Shown here in pieces: positions 21,929 to 33,715 of a stretch of 64,000 nt of DNA; position 1 is the first letter of the stretch; the number at the start of each line of letters is the position of its first letter. The translations under genes were made by a program, and so were the position numbers. Source of the DNA: Rhyzopertha dominica (taxonomy: Eukaryota; Arthropoda; Insecta; Coleoptera; Bostrichidae); assembly GCA_025024175.1 (NCBI GenBank), contig QCXZ01000064.1, forward strand, positions 58,177,325 to 58,241,324, given 5' to 3'. The notes under the pieces are model-generated. The model did not search any database. It was not told the origin of the DNA and was given only the letters and a program-made list of their open reading frames with translations.

Positions 21929-23670
21929 GCCTCAGTTAACTGAACATGATCGCATCGAAATTTTGATGATGATTGGTTATGGAGATAGAAAGCGAAGTTA
22001 TTCGGAAGTAGTTGTACTTTACAATGAAATTCATGAAGACTGTGAACCAATTGCCAGATCAGCAGTTATTAAAACATTGCAACGTTTTGACGAAACCGGC
22101 GGTGTTAAAAATCGTCAAAAACCAGGACGTCAGAAGGTTGCAACAAGTGACGAAAGTAGCTTGAATTCCTTTTTAGATGTGCAAGAGTCCCAAGTGTTCC
22201 ATGCAACAGCGTGCTCTCACTCACCATATTAGCAGAAAATTTTGAAAAAAGAGAATTTTCATCCATACAAAACTCACTTATTACAAGAACTGAGCGAAGA
22301 TGATTTCGATCGTAGCATAGAATTTTGCGAAACTGCTATAAACATAATAGATGAAGATAGAAACAGTGGCGGCTCGTGACCTTCCAAGTAGGGTAGGCGA
22401 CACCTTATCCTCGTATATAGTATAATTAATTATAACTATTATTGTCTTCGATCTGCTCTAAGCGACCTTATTTTTCTCCAAATCGAATGTTAAACAAAGA
22501 ATTTAGCAAAACTCAAACTATAATAAGCTCAAAAACGCTAAAAAAGTAAACGAAACTTGTGAAACAGTACTTAAATAATAGAGCACCTACTCTTATCCGT
22601 GTTGTAACAGTTCAAAGCATATTGAAAGTTTATATAACATATTCCTATGTCACGTCTTCCTATTGCATGATTATTATGATGATGATTTTGAATAAGACGA
22701 TAAAAAATTTAAAAATCTTACACTTGCAAGTTGCTGCCATCTACCGGTGTGATTTAAAACCTCTATCGCCCGCTTTCGTAATCGCAATGAGAATAGTCCG
22801 AGTCCATACAAAGTTTATCGTAGGCGACCGATCATTCCGCCTGAGACGCATCTATATGCGCGAAGATTTTACTATGTTAACCCTCAACTGCTGTCGTTAA
22901 TGGTGCAGATTCTGAAGGACGTGAACACAAATACAAATGAATTTCAGTTGGTCAAGTTGTGTCGCCTATTCCTAGTTTAAACGTTCGCCGTAACAACGCG
23001 GTTCGTAATTTTTGAGCGATATGGGTAAATTTGAGATGAAATATTAAATAAACACTGGTATAAAAACAAATTGCATTAAAAAAATTATAAATTTCTAGCT
23101 AATTATTATTTATTTTTTATGAAATTGTTGATTGAAATTGCAAGGTAGGCAGTGCCTACCTTGCCTACTTCGAGAAACCGCCACTGGATAGAAACATTTT
23201 AAATTGGTTTATGATTTCTGATGGAGGGACTTTTTGCCTCAATAGAAATGTTAATAGACATAATTGCAGATTTTGTATGGAAAAAGTCCGCACACAACAT
23301 CCTCAGAAAGTGAATGTCTGGTGAGCACATTATTGGGCCTTTTTTCATCGATGAAAATTTGAATGCGGTCAAGTATTTTTAGCTGTTGCGCGAACACATT
23401 CTACCAGAACTTATTCGCTGCGCGTCCTTCTGAACAGATATAGTCTTAGCAAGATGGTGCACCGCCCCATCGAATGCCCAGCACGTAGCCCTGATCTGAC
23501 GCCGCTTGATTTTTTCCTATAGGGGTATATGTAACCGCATAATGCAGAAGATTTAAAAGGACGAGTCAGGGCAGAAATTCAGAACTTACAATGCTACAAA
23601 GAACATTAGAAAACTTTTACTCAAGGCTGCATTACTGCCATCAAGTAAATATGAAACATTTTGAGCATCT
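21927..23670 (+). pseudogene. Mariner/Tc1-like transposase split by an hAT MITE
   Basis: The N-terminal 101 codons from ATG 21927 give a helix-turn-helix region (MPQLTEHDRIEILMMIGYGD; AVIKTLQRFDETGGVKNRQK). Degraded sequence then leads to FHPYKTHLLQELSEDDF (22255-22310) and FCETAINIIDEDRN. The 823-bp hAT-like element follows at 22364-23186. Reading resumes in the same frame at 23195 with ILNWFMISDGGTFCLN, HPQKVNVW, and later RSPDLTPLDFFL (about 23478) and a C-terminal AEDLKGRVRAEI. The first catalytic D survives (ISDGG); the second block is partly lost. Stops and indels make it non-functional. The family shares the HPYH / P-KVNVW / SPDLTPLDFFLWG layout with the transposase at 46250-47905. Confidence 0.75.
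22356..23194. mobile_element. Non-autonomous hAT-like element
   Basis: The element is 22364-23186 (823 bp), flanked by perfect 8-bp duplications GATAGAAA (22356-22363 and 23187-23194). Termini are CAGTGGCGGCTCGTG and, as reverse complement of the right end, CAGTGGCGGTTTCTCG. Subterminal GTAGGTAGGC-type words recur near both ends. No transposase is encoded; a 113-codon internal frame (22559-22900) has no known domain. Excising the element plus one duplication restores the transposase frame across DEDRN/ILNW. Confidence 0.9.
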
Positions 23671-23905
23671 TCTGTAATGTAAATCTGAAAAAATACTGCA
23701 TTTTTCACGGAATCGTGTTTTCCTTTTTTAGAGTACCCGATTCGCAATAAATTGATCAAACTAGATAAAAATTACTACCAGTCAAGGAAAAATTGTAATA
23801 CCTGACTTTTATGTTCATGTTAATGATAAAGAAAATTGTTTTAATTCGTTTCGCTTTTTGTCAGGCTCAATTATTGTATTTACACTTTTCTTAACTCAGA
23901 AGCAA

Positions 23906-24122
23906 TAAATTGTACATTTTTGAAATCAGGAAAAAATATCATTTTCAATGATATGCCTTCTGACCCCCATTCCCGTGGAAAAAATGTAAGTTGCGCCCAT
24001 ATCTCGGAAACGAGCGCTGACATGGAGTTGAAAAAATTCCAGAAAATGCATTTTAATTACCCATAGGCCCATGCACAATTTCAGAAGGATCGGTCGAACA
24101 GAATCTGAAATATCTTGCTGGT
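23906..24122. repeat. Dispersed repeat shared with 60903-61088
   Basis: About 190 bp match between loci in the same orientation: TTTTTGAAATCAGGAAAAAA, CATATCTCGGAAACGAG, GGAGTTGAAAAAATTCCAGA, ATAGGCCCATGCACAATTTC. It lies just beyond the transposase 3' end here, so it may be part of that transposon's 3' region. No coding role seen. Confidence 0.75.
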
Positions 24123-25529
24123 TCCATACTTTATAGCAAATTTCACCATTAAAACTCTATGCTACAATCTTCCTTATTTATCGCCTTTCCTGATCCATCC
24201 TCTGGTTCGCTCTTTTATGCAACTCGATCAAAGTCTTCTATGTAGAATTAGATTGACTGCTCATGTTGCCATGGTGGGCCGAGATGTTGTCACGTTTGAC
24301 GATTCCACCCAAAGCAACGAAATTCCTTTATTAACGGCTACTTTGTAAAAATGTTTTTGTGATTAGTGTTTATCCAAAGTTTATTCCTTCAACTTCACAG
24401 TATAAATTATCACTGCAGAATATCATTTCGTGAAATCACGTTTTAGGGTTAGTAAAAATCTCTGACATGATTATTATCACTGTTCTAATAAGATATGTGA
24501 ACCAGATGCTTATATTTTTGTTCAGACCATGCTTTAGTTTTAACAAGCACGAAACACAAAATCTGGCTCATTGTAAGGTTTCCGTCTTAATACATCATGT
24601 GTTACGTATTTAATAATGTCTCTATTTTAAAAACTTAGATAAATATTTGTTAACAGAGTTATAATATAATTAAGGACATTAGCAATGGAAGTAATTCGAC
24701 AATTTTCGTTACCATTCAATAGCCTAAATATTTTCTACTCCCAATTGAACAATGCCTTTTTAAAGCAAGTCCAAATGATTATAAACAAAGTAATGGTACA
24801 AATCTTAATACTTATTTAAACATAAGAAACAGACAGTTTCTGGGGAGCCTAGTTTCTTTTCCAACAGCCCCTTTTTGCACAGCTCCAGCCGTGCCATAAG
24901 GAAGGCGTTACGAATAGCCCGCAGCAATCGGTAAAAGGGACCAGCAACTTAGCGGGGGTCTTCATTTGAGGTGGGTAGGTAATTGCTGAAATGAAAGCCC
25001 TTCATCGACATCTGCACAGCGTATCCTCAAATAGGCATGTTTCGGTATTCTGCGAATTTGGGGCATTTTCGTGTAGCTATCGCAGAACGTTCATTATGTG
25101 TATCCAACTACGTGAAGAGGCGGAAGGTTTTGCAATTTCGAATTCACCTTTGTAATGCTGAAACAGAATGGAGTATTGTCTTTCATACTGTAGTTTGCTA
25201 GGAAGACAACGACTAATAAGGTGGATTTTATGGTTAAATAGAAGGTACAATAGACCAGTGCTACTATTACATCTGAAATTTTAGAGTAATAACTTGAATT
25301 CTTAGTGGCAACGACTATGCCTCCTTAAACATGTTGAGGAATAAGTTAGATACAAAAAAAATCGAAATTCTAGATTGGCATAAGGCAATAGTGAAATATG
25401 TATTAAGTAAATACTCGTACCTTTCATTAGAAACTAATACCGCACTATGACGGTTTTAGACGAAAACGGAAGCTGCAGAAAAGTAATATGTCGAGACTAT
25501 ATAGCGGATTTTTAGTGTAAACTCGTTTA
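24123..25529. other. No gene recognised
   Basis: AT-rich with a modestly GC-richer segment at 24860-25130. No domain, splice pair or element end supported. Confidence 0.4.
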
Positions 25530-25710
25530 CGAGAGCATATTGGTATACATCTGACAATGCATATAAAACGCCACAATATTTTAAAAGAAAATTTAATTTA
25601 TTTAACATAAACTGAACGTTCATAAAGCAATTAATTCTAAACCATTTACAAAAAATTATTTATCCTGGTCTGAGTGCTACATATGACTTATTTGTCAAAA
25701 ATCCTTTACT
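25530..25710 (-). pseudogene. Mariner remnant (copy B)
   Basis: Noncoding and 3'-coding end of the same mariner family as 6575-7000: CGAGAGCATATTGG, CATATAAAACGCCACAATAT, GAACGTTCATAAAGCAATTA and TTTATCCTGGTCTG match in order. Only the terminal ~180 bp are present. Confidence 0.6.
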
Positions 25711-28700
25711 TACTTACTTTTTCTTTTATAACTTAATAATAGGTATATATTATCATAACATCATACGTAGAAAATACACACTTCAAGTTAATTTTTGATT
25801 TTCAGATAATCTAGATGCATTCACCGTTTTCCATTTGATTCCAACTACCCACACAACACGTCAATGCCCTAATCATTTAATACGTAAAAGGTAAGAGTAT
25901 TAAATTGCCGAAATTATAAAAATTAGCACCCTAAAATTCTACGGTCACAACTGCGCATTTCAAAAACATGTTCGGCCATCAAGCAACACATTGCACGAGC
26001 CTGCAGGTATCTGAGGAACCAGTAAAATGCTCTAGATGTTATACTTGTGCCCGTAAAACGTTACTCATTACAATATCAAATAGTTCCACAATAATATCGT
26101 TAATGCCTATAAAAACATGTTTTCATATGACCATTTTTTGTTTATCGTTTATGCTAACAGTTTATAAGATATGGTTACTGAAGTTTTTCAAAGTGTTATA
26201 TATTAGCATGTGGAACATTCGGTGTGGTCCTTGAGAGGCCGGAATCCAAGTCACCTGCTGTTTGGGACCATCAGCTGCTTCGGACCATTCAAGACAACGA
26301 AATCGATCTGAGGCATTGATCATTGTTTGACGTTTAATATGACACAAAATTATTGGATAGACCCAAAAAAGGCTCTTACCTGTAGACTAATTAACTAGAA
26401 CTACACGCCCTTGTCATATGTGAGTTAGAAAAGAAACGACTTGGTAGTTTTGTATTATTTACTACGAAGCATTACAATTATGTGTACCATATATTCGGGT
26501 ATCGTATCGGTACCAATTATTACAGCAATTTTATAAAGAAAAGTACAAAAACAAGAAAGGAATATTTATTATCGCAACATAATATGCTATTTTGTCACCG
26601 GGAATTATTAATAATTATTAATAATCTGAAAGCGTTTTAAAATCTACAATATCCAGGTAATAATTTAGCAAAAAATACATCTAGAGTAAGATACATATAT
26701 ATATATAATTATGATAAAATACTATCACCATATCTCTATAAAGGTGTTAATATAACATGTTTGGTATCAAGAACAATGCTATTCAAATGAATTTTGAGTA
26801 AATTCTATAGCTGAAACCGTTCAACACAATATCTTGGGGCGTGGTACGTTTACGATAAATATATAATAATAAATCATCTAAGAAAAGTTATAAAACAAAG
26901 GTTACGGAAATAATAAATAAAATAATATGAGATTAATGAAAACGAAACTAATCATTAATAGGAAGACTACAACGTTACAGATCTAATCATTTGAATGTCC
27001 CCTTGTATAAAATATTTTGCAGATAGTTCTGGCAAATCTGGGCGAAAAAAAAGAATATTTGCTAGATGGGATCCTTATTTTAATTATGCTTAAGTCTTTT
27101 TTAGTCATGTTTTATATATTTCACAATGGCATAGCAATGAGGTACTAAAATTTAATCTTTTTGGAGCACAATCAGAAGAACACCAGTTTCTGAGAACTAA
27201 ATTAAATGTTGGGGCAGAGTTCTATATTAAATGCTATTGTCACTGATCAAAATACGCATGCCGATTCTACATTATAATAACGTGGTCAAGGTAATATCAC
27301 CTAAATTTTGAGGAAAATTAGTTTAACTGACTTATGCCAAGGTTTAGGTGAAAATTTCTAAATGACTATAGGAACTTAAAATCATAAATCAAATTGCGAG
27401 GTTAATATTTAATTACATCCAATTTACAGCTGGTGACTTAAAACGTTCAGTTTATTGACGTCATTTGATATGAATAACGTGGAAAAGAATGCTATTACAA
27501 TACCGTATAACTAGGTCAAGTCTAGCCATTATCAGAATGTAGGTATTTAGAAAAGCCATTAAATTCCCTACTCTATCTGGTGTTCTTTTTGGAATATGTC
27601 GAAGCATGCTGTGGATGACCTAGTTATTAAAACAATTATAATTCATGAGCAAAAGAGTTTTCCCGTACGTATGTGAATTAGAGGAAAATAAGAATTGCAA
27701 GAGTAATGTTACTATATAATGTTCGTGAAAGCCAACAGTGAAATCTTGTTTCACAAGAATGTTGGAATAAAAAATATTTTAGCAACAGTAATAAACTTAT
27801 AATACACGCACATTTAATCAACTTTTCTATATTAAGCATTGAAGTAAACATTATATACTACTCATAAAATAACACATTGCATCTACGGATAGATCTGTAT
27901 GTTCTTTTTTTGTTTAAGCGTAGTATTTTCTATAGTTTCTTAAAAAAAACCAATTAGAGAGATGTTATATAATTACCTGCTCCTAAATAATTTACTTTCG
28001 TTGGTACATATTTACTACATCGAGTACTTAAAAAATGAAGTACTCTCACTGTTCAAAAAACAATTAATAATTTATGACAATAATTGCGCGGGTTCTCTAC
28101 ATGTCGAATCTTTAAAGAAATGAATTAAAATATAATCATTTTGCTGTTGTGAGCTTATTGGATTTTTTAATACAACCTAAATCAGAACTAGCTTCTATGA
28201 GTATCAAATATGAATTTTGGTTTTGAAAAATTAATGCAAAGCTTCTTGATTGCATTTAATTGCAAACCTCATCTATATAGAAAATTGGTATTTAAAATAC
28301 ATATGATGAAATGCATTTTCATTAATTTTGTTATTATTCTCTAGTACATATCCTATCTGAAAGATGGTGCCTATGTCTTCAATAATTTGTAGCTTCTCGA
28401 AAATGTCGTCTAAAGCATCAAATTTTGGTGGAAATTTCTTTTTAAGCTGATTTTTACTTGTAGTTTTACATATAATCATAGAAATTTTAGGGCGTTATGT
28501 CAGGACTGTATAGAGGCTAGAGTACATACCTAAACTTATTGGCGTAAATGACTCCCCAAGAGCCATTTGTATTTATATATAATAATTTTCCATTGCATTG
28601 TTCTGGTGATAGATATTTAGATACGCGGTAAGGAAGGGTTTAATTGTTTCCGTAAAAATGTAAATTAAAGTTACTAAGTGGTGACAGTTAGATTATATTT

Positions 28701-28984
28701 ATTGAAAATTAGGGTTTTGTAGCGCATCGCACAGAACCATAAAAATTCAGTCCTGGCCTTCGTTAAATGCTTTCGTTTCATCAGCAAAAGTTTCAAAGAT
28801 AGAACTACCTATATATCCGACCAAAACTTGCTTTTCTCAAATCATAGTTTTTTTCTCTGCGATACTTTATCAAAAAGTTTTTCCTTCCTTTATTTTTAGA
28901 TAACAATTTAATTAGAAAATACGGGATAATGATTGTCTATAGCAGCTAAAATCTTTTCTTTCCAGGAGGGTCTTAAAACTAAAC
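25711..28984. other. Long AT-rich stretch, no gene recognised
   Basis: More than 3 kb with only short random frames and simple AT runs (for example near 26690-26710). No transposon ends, RNA genes or exons could be supported. Confidence 0.45.
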
Positions 28985-29665
28985 ACCAGCAGTTGTTAGT
29001 AAGAATTAAGACGGGAATGCCATCTGTCTGCATTACACTGATGATGACAAAGCCACCTAGCTGCCCTAACGGGTACTACTTCCTAAAGGAAGTGACCTGT
29101 AGCCTGACAAATTGACATGCACCTGCATACTTCAATTTGACAGCAGGCCCAACGGCACTTTTTGCTGTCTATGCTGTGATGTCTGCACCTCAACCAACTG
29201 CAGATAGATCTATTTCGCTGTCATTACAGCTCATCAGTGCAGTTTAGATCTACTGCAGACAGCACGGCATAGGACTGGTTTTGCCTATATACCAAAGCAA
29301 TGGTATGATGTAAGTAAGAATTTAGATGGCAATGCCATCTGTCAGCATTAAACTGACATGATGACAAAGCCACCAAGCTGCAGTTGCATGCCAATTTCTC
29401 AAGCTACAGGTCACTTCCATTAGGAAGTAGTACCCGTTAAGGCAGCTAGGTGGATTTGTCATCATGTCAGTATAATGCTGACAGATGGCATTGCCATCTA
29501 AATTCTTACTTACATCATACCATTGCTTTGGTATATAGGCAAAACCACTTTTATGCCGTGCTGTCTACACTAGACCTAAACTGCACTAATGAGCTGTAAT
29601 GACAGCGAAATAGATCTATCTGCAGTTGGTTGAGGTGCAGACACCATAGCATAGACATGCATTTT
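28985..29665. repeat. Compound fold-back repeat, ~209-bp arms
   Basis: 29165-29374 and 29449-29657 are inverted copies of about 209 bp (for example CAACCAACTGCAGATAGATC against GATCTATCTGCAGTTGGTTG) around a 74-bp loop. A third segment, 28999-29103, is inverted relative to 29403-29510 and direct to 29316-29374. The unit ATGCCATCTGTC-GCATTA-ACTGA-ATGATGACAAA thus appears three times. Arms differ by a few substitutions. This is a complex MITE or Foldback-type element; no coding sequence. Confidence 0.8.
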
Positions 29666-31244
29666 AACCAACAGTTATTACTTAGTTAGATAGTAATGCA
29701 AAATTTATTTGTTAGGATATTTTAAGTGATGGATACGTAGTTAGTTAATGCAAAAAAAGTAATCATTACCACTATAACTTGGTGAAACAAGAACCAAGAA
29801 CTCAATAATACCTACCTAGAATGGAATAGTCGATATAGATGTCTACCAATATGTTGCCAAATAAACAACATAAAATGCAGAATCTATAAAAATTAACGTA
29901 TAACAAAATTAATAGTGTTTGGGGATTCGCATATTATCGGAAAACTGTTGTGGAAAACATTTAATGCGAAAAACGTGGGCAAAACCGTCACAACTTATAA
30001 AATCATGTTTATTTTTTCTTACACTGTTTTGCTACTTGTTAAGCCACCGAAGAAGGCCGCTTGGCGGTTGAAATGAAAAAAATTAAAAATTGGAAGTAGA
30101 ATCGAGAACAAGTATTTTACTCTTCTTATTTAATAACTTCCAAAAAAACTATACTATTCATTAGTAGATTTATTTAATGGATATCAAAAGTAATTATTGT
30201 TATTTTTAAAATATTTTTCTTACTAGATTTTAAGACATATTTCAGGTATTATAATGAACAAAAGTGCCTTTTCCTTTCTCGGTGGTTTTCACCGAGAGAC
30301 TAAATGACCCACTTTCCTCCCCTGTAAGTAATGGTTACAAATAAGTATGACACCCCCAACACGACATATTTGTAAAAAAATTTGAAGCTGTTTCAGCATT
30401 ATTAAATTTGCTGTATTTTATCTGTGACAAGACTAAACCACATTTGCTGCACTAATTTTAAGCTTAGTATATATTTAGCTAGTTCTCCTGGCTAGAAGAC
30501 TTCCAGATGAGTTCGATTTCAATTCTTCCTGTGAATTAGAAAATCGACTTATATCACATCAATTTGAGACCAACGCTGTGTGTCATTAATGAATTCCTCC
30601 ACAAAAATTACTTAATTTAGTTCCATCTTTAAATTACCGACCTAAGTAGGTTATATTGAAATATATCACCTGCTTCCGATACTAGGCCTCCGTGAAATTT
30701 CCTAGACGTACAAAATGAATTGCGGAAGAGCTGAACCTGATCGTTATCTGATTTGTATTCCAGTCACCGACGTAACTAATCGGTTGGTTTAAACTCCTTT
30801 ATAACGGCTAGCGATGAGGTAATAGAACTAAGCAGGCGTCTGTTTAGTTAGAGGAGGCTGTGACAGCTGGTCCATTAATTGGTATGCTAATGTTTGGTCG
30901 GCACTGCTCTTCCTTGGACACGTGCCAGTGCGGCCTACTGTGTAAAACCACCTGCCTATTAGTCCGTTATTACGCTCGCTATTCTGTATTTTTTTTTATT
31001 TCTGCTGTCGCATAATCATCCAAAACTGCTACGCTTTTTATGAGTAGACGTTGATTACTGAAGCTAAAGAGAATTTCTTACTAGCNNAATGATGATACTA
31101 CACTGTGTAGAAGAACAAGTGGGACAAAACAGTTGCTATTAATTTAGCAATTCACTAAGGGCTGTATTTTGAAAACTACTACTTTCGAAAAAAATGTTAG
31201 AAACGTACACCGTTAGGAGGCGAATCTAATAAAACATAGGCGCT
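29666..31244. other. No gene recognised
   Basis: AT-rich with a GC-richer 30740-30960 segment lacking open frames or splice structure. Two N at 31086-31087. Confidence 0.4.
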
Positions 31245-31745
31245 TAAGAGAATTTTTAGAATCTCTGATTCATTGTCTAAAGGTCTCTTAACAACATTTT
31301 TTCTCTAGTTACCATACACTACAAAGCAAAATAGCCTCGATACTTCTAGACATATGCAAACTAGGACTTATTTTAGAGTGAGTTTCAAAGGGTAAATTGT
31401 TCCAAAACGGGTTTCTCTAAGCAGTAGGGAAAGCCATTTGGAAAACTGTCATACAATTCTCGATTTTTTTAAATTATGTAGAACGGTATAATTTTTTCAC
31501 TTCGTTTTTAGGCTATGGTATAAGAAATAGAGTGGTATAAAGTTATTGCCAAAAATAGTACGCATAAGACACGTAGTAATAAATGAATTTTCTTTTTGAT
31601 GTCTTAAACTTTTCCACTTTGATTTATGTGCTGTTATTTAAGAAGAACTGTAGTAAACACCTGACAGCTTTCCTCGTTTTGAAGTTATAGACAAAATAAT
31701 ACACAGTATTTGCTATTATTTAACAAAAAGTGTGGTGAAAACCGA
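31245..31745 (-). repeat. Left inverted flank of the RepA module
   Basis: The reverse complement of this ~500-bp segment aligns with 33200-33715. Shared blocks in order are ATAACTTCAAAACGA, AAACGAAGTGAAAAAAT, AAATGGCT-C--TACTGCT, AGAAACC, GGAACA, AGTCCTA and TCGAGG-TATTTTGC-TTGTAGTGT. The inner part consists of ~165-bp repeated units, about two here. Similarity fades outward near 31245, close to an AGAGATTCT word also present at the right end. Confidence 0.75.
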
Positions 31746-31761
31746 AGGTTGATGTCTTGTC

Positions 31762-32283
31762 TTGGTTTTTCAAGTAATTAGCAAAATAGTATACATTTTG
31801 GATATAGCTGCTAACAACTTAATCATTACGCCAAAAGTGCACTTATCATTTAATCATGATCAAATAAATGAAATCAAGGAAATTGTGAATGAACGCTTTA
31901 AACCTGATGTTTTGGCCATAGATCCATTACGTAACATATTTAGCAGCGAGTATGGAAATGAAAACGATAATAGTGCTATGCTGTTTTTTCTGCAAAAGAC
32001 TCTTGAAAAGCTACCCAGTTCTGTCAATCCAGATGCTTGTATTGTACTCACTCATCATACAAAAAAATTATCGAACAAGATGCTGGAAGAAGACCNATTT
32101 CAAAGTTTAAGCGGAGCCGGTTCTTTGAGGGGATTTTATAGTACTGGCATGGTAATGTTTGCTCATGATGAAGAAAGTACTGTACGTCAAATAGTATTTG
32201 AACTGCGCAATGGTGAACGTGTAGCAAGCAAGCTTGTCGATAAGATAAATGGTCGTTGGAAACTTGTAGACCAATGGAGTTGA
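31762..32283 (+). pseudogene. RepA-type replicative helicase, C-terminal part (bacterial-like)
   Basis: From about 31800 the translation matches the C-terminal half of the RepA/AAA-25 class of hexameric plasmid or phage helicases (RecA-like ATPase fold). VLAIDPLRNIF is a Walker B strand at residues ~50-60, VLTHHTKK (~99-106) is the conserved H-box strand, SLSGAGSLRGF (~116-126) follows, and RQIVFELRNGE plus a GRWKLVD tail close it. Family members are usually about 280-350 residues, so the N-terminal half with the Walker A motif is missing. The frame is open for 173 codons apart from one N at 32096. The first ~13 residues do not look bacterial and lie next to an inverted repeat. No introns are evident within. 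I infer acquisition from a bacterium or its phage, perhaps an alphaproteobacterial endosymbiont; the donor is not provable here. Confidence 0.8.
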
Positions 32284-32768
32284 TCCTTTTTTTACTTAAT
32301 CTATAGGGAACAATATGCTAACAGATTTTTAACTGATTTTAATAACGCGAAACTGCAAAGCAGTTTAATACCGAAAGATACAACAGTCAAGGTAAAAATG
32401 ACAATAAAGCCTGGAGGTTATGAAAATTGGTTCACGAAAAGCTACACTACCGGCAGCATCCATTTAAACGCTGAATTTACTGTCACTGAAGGTCCATATG
32501 CAAAACGCAAGATTTTTCATATTATAGGTGTCAAAAGTGGCAAAGCAATCGTTGAAGGAGATGTCTGGGTAGAATCTGGACGTTGTATGCTTAGAAGTAT
32601 TTTAGAGTCAGCACGAAACATTAATTCAAATGACACTTCAGAAAAAGCAGTTATTGCTAAAAAAAAGTCAACTCTATAGCTGATTTTAACGGGTTAGAGT
32701 TTACTGCAAAAGTTGGTATTGAAGCTGATCGATATGGAGACACACTAATCGGACAACTAATTTTCTAA
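32284..32768 (+). pseudogene. Conserved bacterial/phage replication-module protein partner of RepA
   Basis: In the same frame as repA and directly after its TGA, codons run open from 32284 to a TAG at 32677: LTDFNNAKLQSSLIPKDT (about 32329-32382), VKMTIKPGGYENWFTKS, SIHLNAEFTVTEGPYAKRK, then ILESARNINSNDTSEKA. After an A-run at 32659-32666, a one-base shift continues the protein as SIADFNGLEFTAKVGIEADR up to TAA at 32768. I recall proteins of this pattern (IKPGG; LNAEF-VTEGPYAKRK; ILESARNI-P-D-S; DLNGLEF-AKV-IE-D) in alphaproteobacteria and their mobile elements, near repA, without a characterised function. The initiator is unclear: an ATG at 32314 is out of frame and the first in-frame ATG (32398) is internal. 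The C-terminus is cut short. Decay by frameshift indicates a pseudogene. Confidence 0.7.
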
Positions 32769-33059
32769 TTTATTAAATACTAGTTTAGTTTAATTTTCAT
32801 TTCTAATGACAATATTTATTTTTTTACTAGATTAATATTTACAGTCACACAGCCTGTCCTACTTTGTTCAAAACTAATATAGTAAAATCGTTAACAAACA
32901 GTAATAAGATATATAATTTTAACCACTAAAAATACATATTGACCTTAAATAAAAATAATGTATTGCGAATAAGTTTAAGAAATTTATAATAATACTAGGG
33001 CATATTAATTTGAACCGTTACTGGATCTATTGTTTGTTTATGTGATTACGTACCTGTTT
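32769..33059. other. Spacer between module and right flank
   Basis: AT-rich; no coding or repeat structure recognised. Confidence 0.35.
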
Positions 33060-33715
33060 TGACAATAACGAGAAAAGCTACCACTTCAGGGTTTTAACAT
33101 AATATTTCTCAAATAACAGTTTACAAATCAAGTGAAAAAGTATGTCCTCTTGTTGAGTTTTTTTTTCAGAATTTCAGGAGAAAATTCCTTTTTTATTTTG
33201 TGTATTGTATGTAGGTACTACTTTAGCAATAACCTCAAAATAAGAAAATCTGTCAACCTGGGGGTTTTACCATAGTTTTCCTTAAATAATAGCCCACAAA
33301 GCAAGGTTAAAAAAATTTATATCCTCTTTAGTTTTTCTTCAGAATTCAAAGATTTTTTTTATTTTGTGTCTTGTGTATACTATTTTGGAAATAACTTCAA
33401 AACGAAAAATAACAGTCGCCTGAGGTTTTTAGCACGATCTTTCTTACATAATAACCTATAAAACGAAGTGAAAAAATATACTGTCGTATTTAAATTTTTT
33501 TTGAAAAAAATGTGGCACTTTTTAAATGGCTCCTTTTACTGCTGTTTAAAGAAACCATGTCCGGAACAGTTTGCAATAAATCCCAATCTGGTTGAAAAAT
33601 TGTGTAATATGAGTCCTAATTCGTTAATCATCTGGAAGTTTCGAGGTTATTTTGCCTTGTAGTGTCGTTACAATGGCAAACAAAGAAAAAATTACAGAGA
33701 TTCTGAATTCTATTT
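33060..33715 (+). repeat. Right inverted flank of the RepA module, ~165-bp tandem units
   Basis: About 2.7 head-to-tail units of roughly 165 bp start near 33060, 33225 and 33388. Each has an ATAAC--CAAAA start, a GGTTTT-CAT/AC block, AAATAA-AG-C-CAAA, then CCTCTT-AGTTTTT and TTTTATTTTGTGT-TTGT. The last unit grades into a unique outer part (AAATGGCTCC to TTGTAGTGT, 33525-33665). The whole is inverted relative to 31245-31745. The arrays could be terminal inverted repeats of a mobile element, or relics of iterated origin sequences; neither is proven. Confidence 0.75.

Noticed and set aside
28985..29665. Repeated units as a possible CRISPR array
   Set aside because: Units are inverted, long and few, with no regular spacers; this is a fold-back element.
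31762..32768. RepA module as simple bacterial contamination
   Set aside because: The flanks are AT-rich inverted repeats and degenerate LINEs of eukaryotic type, and the genes are truncated and frameshifted, so integration is more likely; an assembly chimera is not formally excluded.
31245..33715. Polinton/Maverick element
   Set aside because: Long inverted repeats would fit, but there is no polymerase B, integrase, protease or capsid gene, and the element is only about 2.5 kb.
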